This document shows, piece after piece, positions 1 to 6,022 of a stretch of DNA of 7,430 nucleotides. The position numbers were made by a program, and so were the translations under genes. How positions within the stretch are numbered: position 1 is the stretch's first letter; each line of letters opens with the position of its first letter. The stretch spans positions 1 to 7,430 of the forward strand of contig JBIKMV010000144.1 of the NCBI GenBank assembly GCA_044359055.1. The letters run 5' to 3'. The DNA comes from CAMDMI01 sp044359055. Lineage in GTDB: Bacteria; Bacteroidota; Bacteroidia; Cytophagales; Flexibacteraceae. The notes under the pieces are model-generated. The model saw only the letters and a list, made by a program, of their open reading frames with translations. It had not been told where the DNA came from and did no database searches.

Positions 1-290
1 CTTCGTGATGAGAGGTTAAGCCCGACGGCAAAGTTGTGCGGGCCGGGCATGCAAAAAATCAGCCTCTCTTATTCGAAATTCGCAGCAGCGCTACGGTTAC
101 AGGAGAAAAAAGGGCGAAGCTTCTGACCTGTGCGGACTTGTCGGCATTTGAAGCAGTTTAGCTTCGGAATAGAATTCCTGATGACCCATCAGGGTTACAT
201 CAATAGTTACATCTTTCCGGACCGGCTTGCCGCAGCTTGGGCTCATTCTCTAGTCCGGTTTTGGGGGAGTATTTCAGAATGAGTCCAAAC
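1..290. other. Unidentified hairpin-rich region at window edge
   Basis: No gene is recognised here. The first 126 bases are open in frame +1 up to a TGA at 124-126, but the 41-residue translation resembles nothing I know. On the minus strand a 49-codon ORF (97-246) starts at an ATG just after an in-frame stop, also unrecognised. What stands out is a series of short inverted repeats: GAGAGG/CCTCTC around a GCCCG/CGGGC pair near the left end, ACAGG/CCTGT, GAAGC/GCTTC (150-165), a compact CCTGATG-ACC-CATCAGG hairpin (177-193), CCGGAC/GTCCGG, and the long stem at 237-288. The stretch is visibly richer in G+C than the fic gene after it. This could be the end of a mobile element or a structured RNA, or decayed sequence. 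No group II intron domain V, IS transposase or known RNA class was identified. Confidence 0.35.
237..288 (+). repeat. 13-bp inverted repeat upstream of fic
   Basis: TTGGGCTCATTCT (237-249) can pair with AGAATGAGTCCAA (276-288) across a 26-base loop. Twelve pairs are Watson-Crick and one is G-U (241 with 284). The wobble forms only in plus-strand RNA; the minus-strand RNA would have a C-A mismatch, so the plus orientation is favoured. No U-tract follows, so it does not look like a standard terminator. It may be the last stem of the structured region to its left or the end of a decayed element. Confidence 0.5.
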
Positions 291-360
291 TAAAATAAGA
301 AAATCATTATGTTAGTTTGGTGACTATAAGGTAAAATATGGATTTTTTAATGTTAGTTTG
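285..360 (+). promoter_or_regulatory. Three TTAGTTTG words before fic (possible operator)
   Basis: The 11-base word ATGTTAGTTTG occurs twice as a direct repeat, at 309-319 and 350-360, with starts 41 bases apart (about four helical turns). A third copy lies inverted as CCAAACTAA at 285-293, which is the exact reverse complement of TTAGTTTGG at 312-320. Repeated and inverted words directly upstream of a start codon suggest protein binding sites for control of the Fic gene. TTAGTTTG is one base off the Bacteroidota -7 box TAnnTTTG, but I found no matching -33 TTTG at the usual spacing, so I do not call a promoter. Confidence 0.35.
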
Positions 361-377
361 CTACAACAATAAAAGGA

Positions 378-1514
378 ATGACAAATCTGGATAAATACCA
401 AGCAGGAACAACGATAAAAGATCCTACAGGGTATTTCTATTTTAAACCCAATCCGATAAATGATTCTTGGATTTGGGAAGACCAAAGCATTAACATGCTT
501 TTAGAAAAGGCTGCCATTAAAATTGGAGAGTTGAATTCGTATTCCCGATTGGTTCCCAACATAGATTTATTTATACAGCTTCATGTAACCAAAGAGGCTG
601 TCGTTTCGAGCAGGATTGAAGGAACGCAAACCCAGATGGATGAAGCACTATTGGATGAAGATGAAATTGCGCCGGAAAGGAAAAACGATTGGAAAGAGGT
701 AAACAATTACATCAAATCTTTGAATCAGGCAATTTTAGAATTAGAGACCTTACCCATATCTTCTCGTCTGATTAAAAACACACACAAAATTTTATTGAGC
801 AGTGTTAGGGGCGAACACAAACAACCAGGCGAGTTTCGGACTTCTCAAAATTGGATCGGGGGTAACAGCTTGGCTGATGCTGTATTTGTTCCGCCCCATC
901 AAATGTATGTGAATGAATTAATGGGAGATTTAGAAAAATTCTTGCATAATGAGGACATACAGGTCCCTGCATTGATTAAAATAGGAATCGCACATTATCA
1001 ATTTGAAACCATACACCCATTTTTAGACGGCAACGGCCGAATTGGCAGGCTACTCATTACCCTGTTTTTGGTTGACCAAAAGATATTGACCAAACCATTG
1101 TTGTACTTGTCAGCTTTTTTTGAGAAAAACAAGGGTCTGTATTATGACAACCTCACTTTTGTAAGAACCAAAAATGATATGAAGCAGTGGCTGAAATACT
1201 TTTTGGTGGGCCTTGCCGAAACCGCAGAAAATGCCAAACAAACTTTATCTGATGTGTTGGAATTGAAAGCCCGACTAGAGTCAAATTTAACCGTTCATTT
1301 TGGGAAAAGGTCACATAATGCGGGTATCTTATTGCAGCACTTATTCAGAAAACCGGTAATACATGTAAATCAGGTGAAGGAACTTACCCAAAGCACCTAT
1401 AAAACAGCCAATGAGCTGGTTAATGATTTTGTTACTGTAGGGATATTGTCTGAAAAGACCGGTAACAGAAGGAATAGAGTCTTTGTGTTTGAAGAATATC
1501 TTAAACTTTTTTAA
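378..1514 (+). CDS. Fic family protein, probable class II AMP transferase
   Basis: The protein has 378 residues, the usual size for Fic proteins of this type. Fic enzymes typically transfer AMP from ATP to a hydroxyl side chain of a target protein. The catalytic motif HPFLDGNGRIGR spans residues 213-224: His213 is the general base, Asp217 the likely metal ligand, and Asn219, Arg221 and Arg224 handle the phosphates. Upstream, SSRIEG (77-82) fits the inhibitory helix motif [S/T]xxxE[G/N], so Glu81 would pair with Arg224 and hold the enzyme in check; this N-terminal position defines class II. FRTSQNWIGG (about 153-162) is the flap that docks the target. The C-terminal 70 residues look like a winged helix. 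The ATG at 378 directly follows AAAAGGA, which is too close for an ideal ribosome site. The gene is AT-rich compared with the suf genes and has no visible antitoxin partner. The target is unknown. Confidence 0.93.
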   Translation: MTNLDKYQAGTTIKDPTGYFYFKPNPINDSWIWEDQSINMLLEKAAIKIGELNSYSRLVPNIDLFIQLHVTKEAVVSSRIEGTQTQMDEALLDEDEIAPERKNDWKEVNNYIKSLNQAILELETLPISSRLIKNTHKILLSSVRGEHKQPGEFRTSQNWIGGNSLADAVFVPPHQMYVNELMGDLEKFLHNEDIQVPALIKIGIAHYQFETIHPFLDGNGRIGRLLITLFLVDQKILTKPLLYLSAFFEKNKGLYYDNLTFVRTKNDMKQWLKYFLVGLAETAENAKQTLSDVLELKARLESNLTVHFGKRSHNAGILLQHLFRKPVIHVNQVKELTQSTYKTANELVNDFVTVGILSEKTGNRRNRVFVFEEYLKLF

Positions 1515-1673
1515 ATCATGCCTGATTGATTGAATACACCTAAATTTTCTGCCAACCCATCCATTCAACTTCAGGAACGCAACAGGGAGAACCTTATAAA
1601 AGTGGGGATTGAGTTATTAGTGAGTGGAAGGAATACAAGTTGGGGGAAATTTCCGCTGACCTTTTTTTTCCCC

Positions 1674-1711
1674 AAAAAAAATCCCCTACAAATCAGCGAC
1701 TTACAGGGGAT
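1674..1711 (-). terminator. Rho-independent terminator for the suf/tRNA-Arg strand
   Basis: Read on the minus strand, ATCCCCT GTAAGTC, a GCT loop, then GATTTGT AGGGGAT form a stem of 14 pairs (1711-1681), followed directly by a run of T (1680-1674). Three inner pairs are G-U wobbles that exist only in minus-strand RNA; the plus-strand RNA would carry A-C mismatches and ends in A residues. This asymmetry fixes the direction. It sits 14 bases beyond the tRNA-like remnant and ends the transcript before the convergent Fic gene. The remaining gap between the fic stop and this site (1515-1673) holds nothing I can identify. Confidence 0.8.
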
Positions 1712-1725
1712 ATATTTGTTTTCTT

Positions 1726-1786
1726 TGATCTCGCTTGGATTCGAACCAAGTACCTTCCCGACTTTAGTCGGGATGCTCTATCCAGC
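1726..1786 (-). pseudogene. 5'-truncated tRNA-like remnant with palindromic anticodon arm
   Basis: On the minus strand, GCTGGATAGAGCA (1786-1774) matches the D-loop and 3' D-stem of the neighbouring tRNA-Arg exactly. The T-arm CTTGG-TTCGAAT-CCAAG and the acceptor 3' strand CGAGATC plus A (ending at 1726) are intact. Compared with tRNA-Arg the T-stem differs by a compensated pair (positions 49 and 65) and the acceptor by one base. The 5' acceptor strand and 5' half of the D-stem are absent and replaced by ACATTTAAAGT, so no cloverleaf can form. The anticodon arm is 18 bases instead of 17 and is a perfect palindrome, TCCCGACTAAAGTCGGGA (1773-1756). Most likely a decayed tandem duplicate of tRNA-Arg, or a neighbouring tRNA that lost its 5' end. 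It may still be transcribed as the 3' trailer of tRNA-Arg. Confidence 0.75.
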
Positions 1787-1796
1787 ACTTTAAATG

Positions 1797-1870
1797 TGAT
1801 CCCGTTTGGATTCGAACCAAAGACCTACTGCTTAGAAGGCAGTTGCTCTATCCAGCTGAGCTACGGGACC
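1797..1870 (-). tRNA. tRNA-Arg (anticodon TCT)
   Basis: A complete 74-base cloverleaf on the minus strand. Acceptor stem GGTCCCG/CGGGATC has one G-T pair; T8 and A9 follow; the D-arm is GCTC...GAGC with loop AGCTGGATA. The anticodon stem is ACTGC/GCAGT with loop CTTCTAA, giving anticodon TCT, which reads AGA arginine codons. The variable loop is AGGTC and the T-arm is TTTGG-TTCGAAT-CCAAA. The discriminator is A, and CCA is not encoded (CAT follows), so CCA must be added by the nucleotidyltransferase, as is usual in Bacteroidota. It starts 106 bases after the sufS stop on the same strand and may be read from sufS or from its own promoter; TAAATTTA at 1901-1908 is a weak candidate -7 box without a clear partner. 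Confidence 0.97.
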
Positions 1871-1976
1871 GCAACAGAGAACGCTTTCTGTTTGAGGGCG
1901 TAAATTTAAGCAAAATTGGCTTTCAGCGTTAAGGCAGTTCAAATTTATTTCCCATATCAATGACCCAATGGCCTTT

Positions 1977-3212
1977 TCAGCCCAGCATGCCCATCACCCT
2001 GGAAAGGGCCTGAGCAAAGAATTCCAGCTCCTCATGGGTATTATACAGGCTCAGTGAAACCCTTACCGTTCCCGGCACACCAAATCTCCGCATCACTGGC
2101 TGGCAGCAATGGTGGCCTGTACGCACCGCAATACCAAACTGATCGAGGAGGGTCCCGATATCGGAGGGATGGGCATTTTCGGCAGTAAAAGAAACCACAC
2201 TCGCTTTGTTGGCTGCCTTGCCCAAAATATTTATACCGGGCACATTTTCAATGATTTCTGTTGCCCTGCCCAGCAAATCGTGTTCATGCGCTGCTATAGC
2301 CACAGCATCCAGGCCCATAATAAAGTCCACTGCCGTACCCAGAGCGATGCCATCGGCAATGTTGGGGGTGCCGGCCTCAAATTTGAAAGGCAATTCGTTG
2401 TAGGTGGTTTTTTCAAAACTGACCTCTTTGATCATCTCGCCACCTCCCTGGTAGGGGGGCAGGGCCTCGAGTCTTTCTTTCTTTCCATACAGAATGCCGA
2501 TGCCGGTGGGGCCGTACATCTTATGCCCCGAAAAAACAGCAAAATCACAGGTAAGTTTCTGAACATCAATCCGGAAATGCCCAACCGCCTGTGCGCAGTC
2601 CAATATGGTAATCAAATCGCATTCAGCTGCTTTCCTGAGCATGTACTCTGCCGGGTTGATGGTTCCCAGGGCATTGGATACATAAACGAAGGAGAGAACC
2701 CTTGTCTTTTCGCCAAGAAGTTTTTCGAAAGCATCCAAATCGAGTTCACCGTTTTCCAGAACCGGTACCACCCGCAGCACAGCCCCTGTTTGTTCGCAGG
2801 CCATTTGCCAGGGCACGATGTTGGCGTGGTGCTCCATCTCTGTTACCAGGATTTCATCTCCCTTTTTCAAAAAACCTTTGGACAAGCCGCTGGCAATCAG
2901 ATTGATTCCCTCAGTAGTTCCTTTTGTAAAAATTACCTGTTCGGGACTTTCGGCCCCGATGAATTCCTGAATTTTTTTCCTTGAATTTTCGAATGCGGTG
3001 GTGCCCTTGTCAGCCATAAAATGGGCTCCCCGGTGGATATTGGCGTTATAGGTCCGGTAATATTCATCCAGGGTTTCAATGACCGAAACGGGTTTTTGGG
3101 TGGTGGCCGCATTATCGAAATATACCAGATCGTATTTCCCAACCTTTGTACCGAGGATGGGAAAATGTGCTCTGATTTCCTGAACATCAAATTTTTTATC
3201 GGCTGCTTTCAT
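1977..3212 (-). CDS. sufS: SufS cysteine desulfurase
   Basis: This is a PLP-dependent group II cysteine desulfurase of 411 residues, the usual SufS length. It removes sulfur from L-cysteine, leaving alanine and an enzyme persulfide that feeds the SufBCD scaffold in the cytoplasm. Visible landmarks are YFDNAATTQKP (31-41), MEHHANIVPW (126-135) with the His that stacks on PLP, Asp205 and Gln208 in the cofactor pocket, and SGHKMYGPTG with the Schiff-base Lys231. RTGHHCCQP (364-372) carries the catalytic Cys369. Two small oddities: DCAQ at 205-208 where DGAQ is usual, and a second cysteine (Cys370) right beside the catalytic one. The gene is last of the suf set, 127 bases after sufD, and its ATG at 3212 gives the standard N-terminus. 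No sufE follows; the next gene is tRNA-Arg. Confidence 0.97.
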   Translation of the reverse strand: MKAADKKFDVQEIRAHFPILGTKVGKYDLVYFDNAATTQKPVSVIETLDEYYRTYNANIHRGAHFMADKGTTAFENSRKKIQEFIGAESPEQVIFTKGTTEGINLIASGLSKGFLKKGDEILVTEMEHHANIVPWQMACEQTGAVLRVVPVLENGELDLDAFEKLLGEKTRVLSFVYVSNALGTINPAEYMLRKAAECDLITILDCAQAVGHFRIDVQKLTCDFAVFSGHKMYGPTGIGILYGKKERLEALPPYQGGGEMIKEVSFEKTTYNELPFKFEAGTPNIADGIALGTAVDFIMGLDAVAIAAHEHDLLGRATEIIENVPGINILGKAANKASVVSFTAENAHPSDIGTLLDQFGIAVRTGHHCCQPVMRRFGVPGTVRVSLSLYNTHEELEFFAQALSRVMGMLG

Positions 3213-3217
3213 TTGAA

Positions 3218-3310
3218 TTATTCGACTTGGTTTGGGTGAACTTGTTTTCCCTGTTTATTCAATTTCTCCCTGTATCGGCAATACTTTTTGATGTTGACCC
3301 CGTCTGCCAT
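3218..3310 (-). CDS. Possible 30-residue ORF between sufD and sufS
   Basis: The gap between sufD and sufS contains a minus-strand ORF that starts at an ATG immediately after an in-frame TGA (MADGVNIKKYC...) and ends in TAA five bases before the sufS start codon. The product would be hydrophilic and rich in Lys and Gln, with a single Cys and no membrane segment. Its stop lies close enough to sufS for translational coupling, and it fills most of an otherwise long gap. I recognise no family, there is no clear ribosome site, and an ORF of this size can occur by chance. The alternative is plain leader sequence for sufS. Confidence 0.2.
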   Translation of the reverse strand: MADGVNIKKYCRYREKLNKQGKQVHPNQVE

Positions 3311-3339
3311 TCAGATTCGGGATTGCAGAAAGGACAATA

Positions 3340-4629
3340 TCAGGACAGGGCGGTCATGCCCTGCATTTCTGAAAGCACCGCTTCTTCCATCATGGATTTC
3401 AGGTCTCCGTCCGGAATTTGCATCAAAATTTCGGAAGCAAAAGCCTGAATCAGAAGGTGTTTGGCGGTAGCTTCGTCCAATCCGCGGCTTCGAAGATAGA
3501 ATACCGGCTCTTCGTCCAGCTGCCCTATGGTGGCTCCATGCGAACACTTTACATCATCCGCAAAAATTTCCAGCTGGGGCTTGGCAAATACTTTGGCATC
3601 GGCAGAGAGCAAAATATTTTTGCTGGATTGGTAGGCATTTGTCTTTTGAGCTGCCTGGTCTACCAAAATCTTTCCGTTGAATACGCCGGTAGATTTGCCG
3701 GAATAAATGCCTTTGTACAACTGATTGGATGTGGTGTTTTCGGCCTTATGGTTTACGAATGTATGGTGGTCGGCATGCTGCTTGTGATTTCCAAGGGAAA
3801 GCCCATACATGTGGGCATCGCCGGCTTCGCCATGTATTCTGATTTCCAGATTGTTGCGCACAAAACCCTGACCCATGGACAGCACCACATGCTGAAAAAC
3901 TGCTTTTTCGCGAACTTCAACTCTTGTTTGATTGACGAGGGTAATCTGCCGGCTCAGGTTTTCAAAACTTATCCATTTTACTCTTGCCGATGGCTTTACT
4001 TCCAATTCGGTAACCATATTAAAGACCAGAAGGTTGTCGTTTTCTGATTGCCACATTTCTGCGAACACAGCCTCCGCCCTCTCGCCCGCTTCTATCTGAA
4101 TTCTGGGCTGAACCCAGGCATTTTCGGCCGCGGTTACCAGATGGAGAAACACAACCGGCTGGTCCACTACTGCCTTTGGGGCCACCTTCAGGCTGATTCC
4201 CGAGAGGTGTGCAGTGGCAAGATTGAGGTGGTTGAAAATATTATTCTCGTAGGGAAGCGACTGATCCTGAGGGGATTCTATTTTTTTAATCTCAATGCCG
4301 GGAATGTTTTGGGCACTGAGAGCCGCTTGATAGGCACCATCTACAAAAACCAAAAAATAAACATGCTCCAGTCCCGGATTACGAAAATGAAAGGCTGTTT
4401 TTGCCTGCGCTGCCAGAAGCTGAAAGGTAGAATTTTTGGGAAGAGAAAAGGGAGAATACTTCCATTCCTCATTTTTGGCATGCGGAAAATGCAAAGCCCG
4501 GGAGGCGGCCAGTGCCGGATTTTTCTGTTGTGCAGCGCCCTGACCCGATATGCCATCCAGCGCTTCTATCTGGCCAATCAGTTGGTCTTTAAGCCCTTCC
4601 ATTATTGAAGAATTGCCCATTGTTTTCAT
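3340..4629 (-). CDS. sufD: SufD, Fe-S cluster assembly scaffold subunit
   Basis: SufD (429 residues) pairs with SufB and two SufC subunits in the SufBC2D complex, where the cluster is built at the SufB-SufD interface. The N-terminal part has the family's EEWKYSPF segment (54-61). The SufBD beta-helix core follows, with MYGLSLGNHKQHADHHTFVNH around 274-294 and NQLYKGIYSGKSTGVFNGK (302-320). The C-terminal block KCSHGATIGQLDEE (361-374) includes His364, equivalent to the E. coli SufD interface histidine His360. FYLRSRGLDEATAKHLL (377-393) is also typical. The ATG at 4629 lies nine bases after the sufC stop, so the two are surely co-transcribed; an in-frame Met at residue 4 is an alternative start. 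Confidence 0.97.
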   Translation of the reverse strand: MKTMGNSSIMEGLKDQLIGQIEALDGISGQGAAQQKNPALAASRALHFPHAKNEEWKYSPFSLPKNSTFQLLAAQAKTAFHFRNPGLEHVYFLVFVDGAYQAALSAQNIPGIEIKKIESPQDQSLPYENNIFNHLNLATAHLSGISLKVAPKAVVDQPVVFLHLVTAAENAWVQPRIQIEAGERAEAVFAEMWQSENDNLLVFNMVTELEVKPSARVKWISFENLSRQITLVNQTRVEVREKAVFQHVVLSMGQGFVRNNLEIRIHGEAGDAHMYGLSLGNHKQHADHHTFVNHKAENTTSNQLYKGIYSGKSTGVFNGKILVDQAAQKTNAYQSSKNILLSADAKVFAKPQLEIFADDVKCSHGATIGQLDEEPVFYLRSRGLDEATAKHLLIQAFASEILMQIPDGDLKSMMEEAVLSEMQGMTALS

Positions 4630-4638
4630 TGCCAGAGG

Positions 4639-5394
4639 TTATGCCGGGGTGACTTCGGCTTTTACCCAGTCGTATCCTTTTTCTTCGAGTTCCAGGGCCA
4701 GTTCTTTGGTCCCTGATTTCACAATGCGGCCGTTCCAGAGCACATGGACAAAATCGGGTACGATGTAGTCGAGCAATCTCTGGTAGTGGGTCACCACGAT
4801 GGTGGCATTGTTCGGAGTTTTCAGCTTGTTCACCCCATTGGCCACAATGCGCAGGGCATCTATGTCCAGACCTGAATCAGTCTCATCCAGGATAGCCAGT
4901 TTTGGTTCGAGCATGGCCATCTGAAAAATTTCATTTCTTTTCTTTTCTCCTCCGGAAAAGCCTTCGTTCAATGAACGGCTCAGCAAAGCCTGATCAATTT
5001 CCACCAGCTTGCTTTTTTCTTTCATCAGCTTGAGGAATGAAACGGCATCAAGAGGCTCTTCGCCTCTGTATTTGCGGACTTCGTTGAGGGCTGTTTTCAG
5101 GAAATTGATGGTCGTAACGCCCGGAATTTCAACCGGATACTGAAAGGCAAGAAATATTCCTTCTCTGGCCCTGTCTTCGGGAGAAAGCTCCAAAAGGTCC
5201 TGGTCCCTGAACAAGACCGACCCGCCGGTTACTTCATAATCTTCTCTTCCGGCCAGCACAGAGGCCAGGGTACTCTTCCCGCTCCCGTTGGGCCCCATAA
5301 TGGCATGCACCTCACCGGGATTTACAGTCAGGTTTATCCCTTTCAGGATTTCTTTATCGCCTATTCGGGCGTGGAGGTCTTTTATGGTAAGCAT
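4639..5394 (-). CDS. sufC: SufC, ATPase of the SUF complex
   Basis: SufC (251 residues) is the ABC-type ATPase of the SufBC2D complex; its dimerisation on ATP drives the conformational change that opens the SufB-SufD interface. All motifs are present: Walker A GPNGSGKST (34-42, Lys40), Q-loop Gln85 in FQYPVE, signature FSGGEKKR (146-153), Walker B ending LAILDE with Asp170 and Glu171, D-loop SGLD (174-177), and switch His203. The MAMLEPKLAILDETDSG run is characteristic of SufC among ABC proteins. There is no membrane partner in the window, as expected. The ATG at 5394 is preceded by an A-run (TATTAAAAAA), a start context common in Bacteroidota. It normally follows sufB closely, but here an extra gene and repeats separate the two by about 660 bases. 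Confidence 0.98.
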   Translation of the reverse strand: MLTIKDLHARIGDKEILKGINLTVNPGEVHAIMGPNGSGKSTLASVLAGREDYEVTGGSVLFRDQDLLELSPEDRAREGIFLAFQYPVEIPGVTTINFLKTALNEVRKYRGEEPLDAVSFLKLMKEKSKLVEIDQALLSRSLNEGFSGGEKKRNEIFQMAMLEPKLAILDETDSGLDIDALRIVANGVNKLKTPNNATIVVTHYQRLLDYIVPDFVHVLWNGRIVKSGTKELALELEEKGYDWVKAEVTPA

Positions 5395-5404
5395 TTTTTT
5401 AATA

Positions 5405-5432
5405 GTTCAAGGTTCAAAGTTTAAAGTTCAAA
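5405..5432 (+). repeat. Heptamer array, sufC side (4 x GTTCAAR-like)
   Basis: Four tandem heptamers on the plus strand: GTTCAAG, GTTCAAA, GTTTAAA, GTTCAAA, followed by a decayed GTATATA. The array is inverted relative to the one next to sufB. Beyond it, 5433-5581 is AT-rich, non-coding, and contains no clear terminator or Bacteroidota promoter. Confidence 0.9.
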
Positions 5433-5567
5433 GTATATAAAAACTTAAAAACAACAACTTTATGGAAATTAATTTTAGGCAAAACATGCTAAACAAAACA
5501 TTAATTTAAAGGTCAAAGCACCGGTTGAAAAAACAAGGATGATAAACTTTGCTCAACTGAATCATTT

Positions 5568-5637
5568 TCAAAGGTTCCGTATTAGGTCTGGTTGGAATTT
5601 GAAACATACTTGGCTCCTGATTTATCTGAACCTTTGA
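5568..5637. repeat. 10-bp inverted repeat across the 3' end of the four helix bundle gene
   Basis: TCAAAGGTTC (5568-5577) and GAACCTTTGA (5628-5637) are perfect reverse complements 50 bases apart, one just past the stop codon and one inside the last coding segment. The wording (AAAGGTTC) resembles the flanking heptamers, so they may be scattered relics of the same repeat. It has no U-tract and is not called a terminator. Confidence 0.4.
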
Positions 5638-5989
5638 GATAACTCATTAACGATGAAATCATTCTGGCAACTTCAGAGGCTTCGGCTATCAGATTATCAG
5701 ACTCAGCTTTTGAAATGTATTCCAGGTCAGAAGCAAGATAAAGCAAGGAGCGTGTTTCTGCAGCGGATGCTTTGGCAATAGAAAGGAATTGTAAAAATTC
5801 TTTATTCCCACCCCTTTCAAATCCCTCTGCAATGTTGGAAGATATTGAAACTGAAGACCGCCGAATCTGTTCTTTAAAACCATAGTCTTTAATAATTGGA
5901 CCATCGGCACTTATTTGGTACACCTTGAAAGAAAGTACCCTGGCTTTTTGCCAAACCACCAAATCTTCAAAACGGGAAACCTTCGACAT
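5582..5989 (-). CDS. Four helix bundle protein (23S rRNA intervening-sequence protein family)
   Basis: The 135-residue product fits the family first found in the intervening sequences of some 23S rRNA genes and widespread in Bacteroidota; members fold as a four-helix bundle and assemble into oligomers, but their role is not established. Family marks are FEDLVVWQKA (7-16), the EQIRRSSVSISSNIAEGFER stretch (about 40-59), KEFLQFLSIAKASAAETRSLL (about 63-83) and a closing helix. The tail after about residue 120 (SDKSGAKYVSNSNQT) is not conserved. The ATG at 5989 has AAAGGA about six bases upstream. The gene sits between sufB and sufC, a place normally empty, and is bounded by inverted heptamer arrays. 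No 23S rRNA lies nearby, so an rRNA function is not implied. Any link to Fe-S assembly is unproven. Confidence 0.93.
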   Translation of the reverse strand: MSKVSRFEDLVVWQKARVLSFKVYQISADGPIIKDYGFKEQIRRSSVSISSNIAEGFERGGNKEFLQFLSIAKASAAETRSLLYLASDLEYISKAESDNLIAEASEVARMISSLMSYLKGSDKSGAKYVSNSNQT

Positions 5990-6022
5990 CTTATTCCTTT
6001 ATTTTACCCTTCCACCCTCAAC

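Noticed and set aside
1640..1675. Plus-strand hairpin TTGGGGGAAA/TTTTCCCCAA after fic as a terminator
   Set aside because: The 10-pair stem is real in plus-strand RNA, but an A-run and not a U-tract follows it, and it is 125 bases beyond the fic stop.
1530..1903. Overlapping 87-codon plus-strand ORFs between fic and sufS
   Set aside because: They run through the terminator, the tRNA remnant and part of tRNA-Arg, so the open frames are by-products of RNA genes.
1901..1908. TAAATTTA as a tRNA-Arg promoter -7 box
   Set aside because: The distance to the tRNA is plausible, but there is no TTTG at -33 spacing; it is also a palindrome likely by chance in AT-rich DNA.
2109..2984. 291-codon plus-strand ORF across sufS
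   Set aside because: It lies wholly antisense to a sufS gene with intact catalytic residues, and its translation has no family features; a frame shadow.
3418..4608. Two long plus-strand ORFs (209 and 186 codons) antisense to sufD
   Set aside because: They are antisense to an intact conserved gene, rich in Cys, Gly and Phe in the manner of shadow frames, and without recognisable domains.
5433..5581. Internal promoter for sufC in the AT-rich tail
   Set aside because: TTTG words occur on the minus strand, but none pairs with a TAnnTTTG box at about 19-21 bases.
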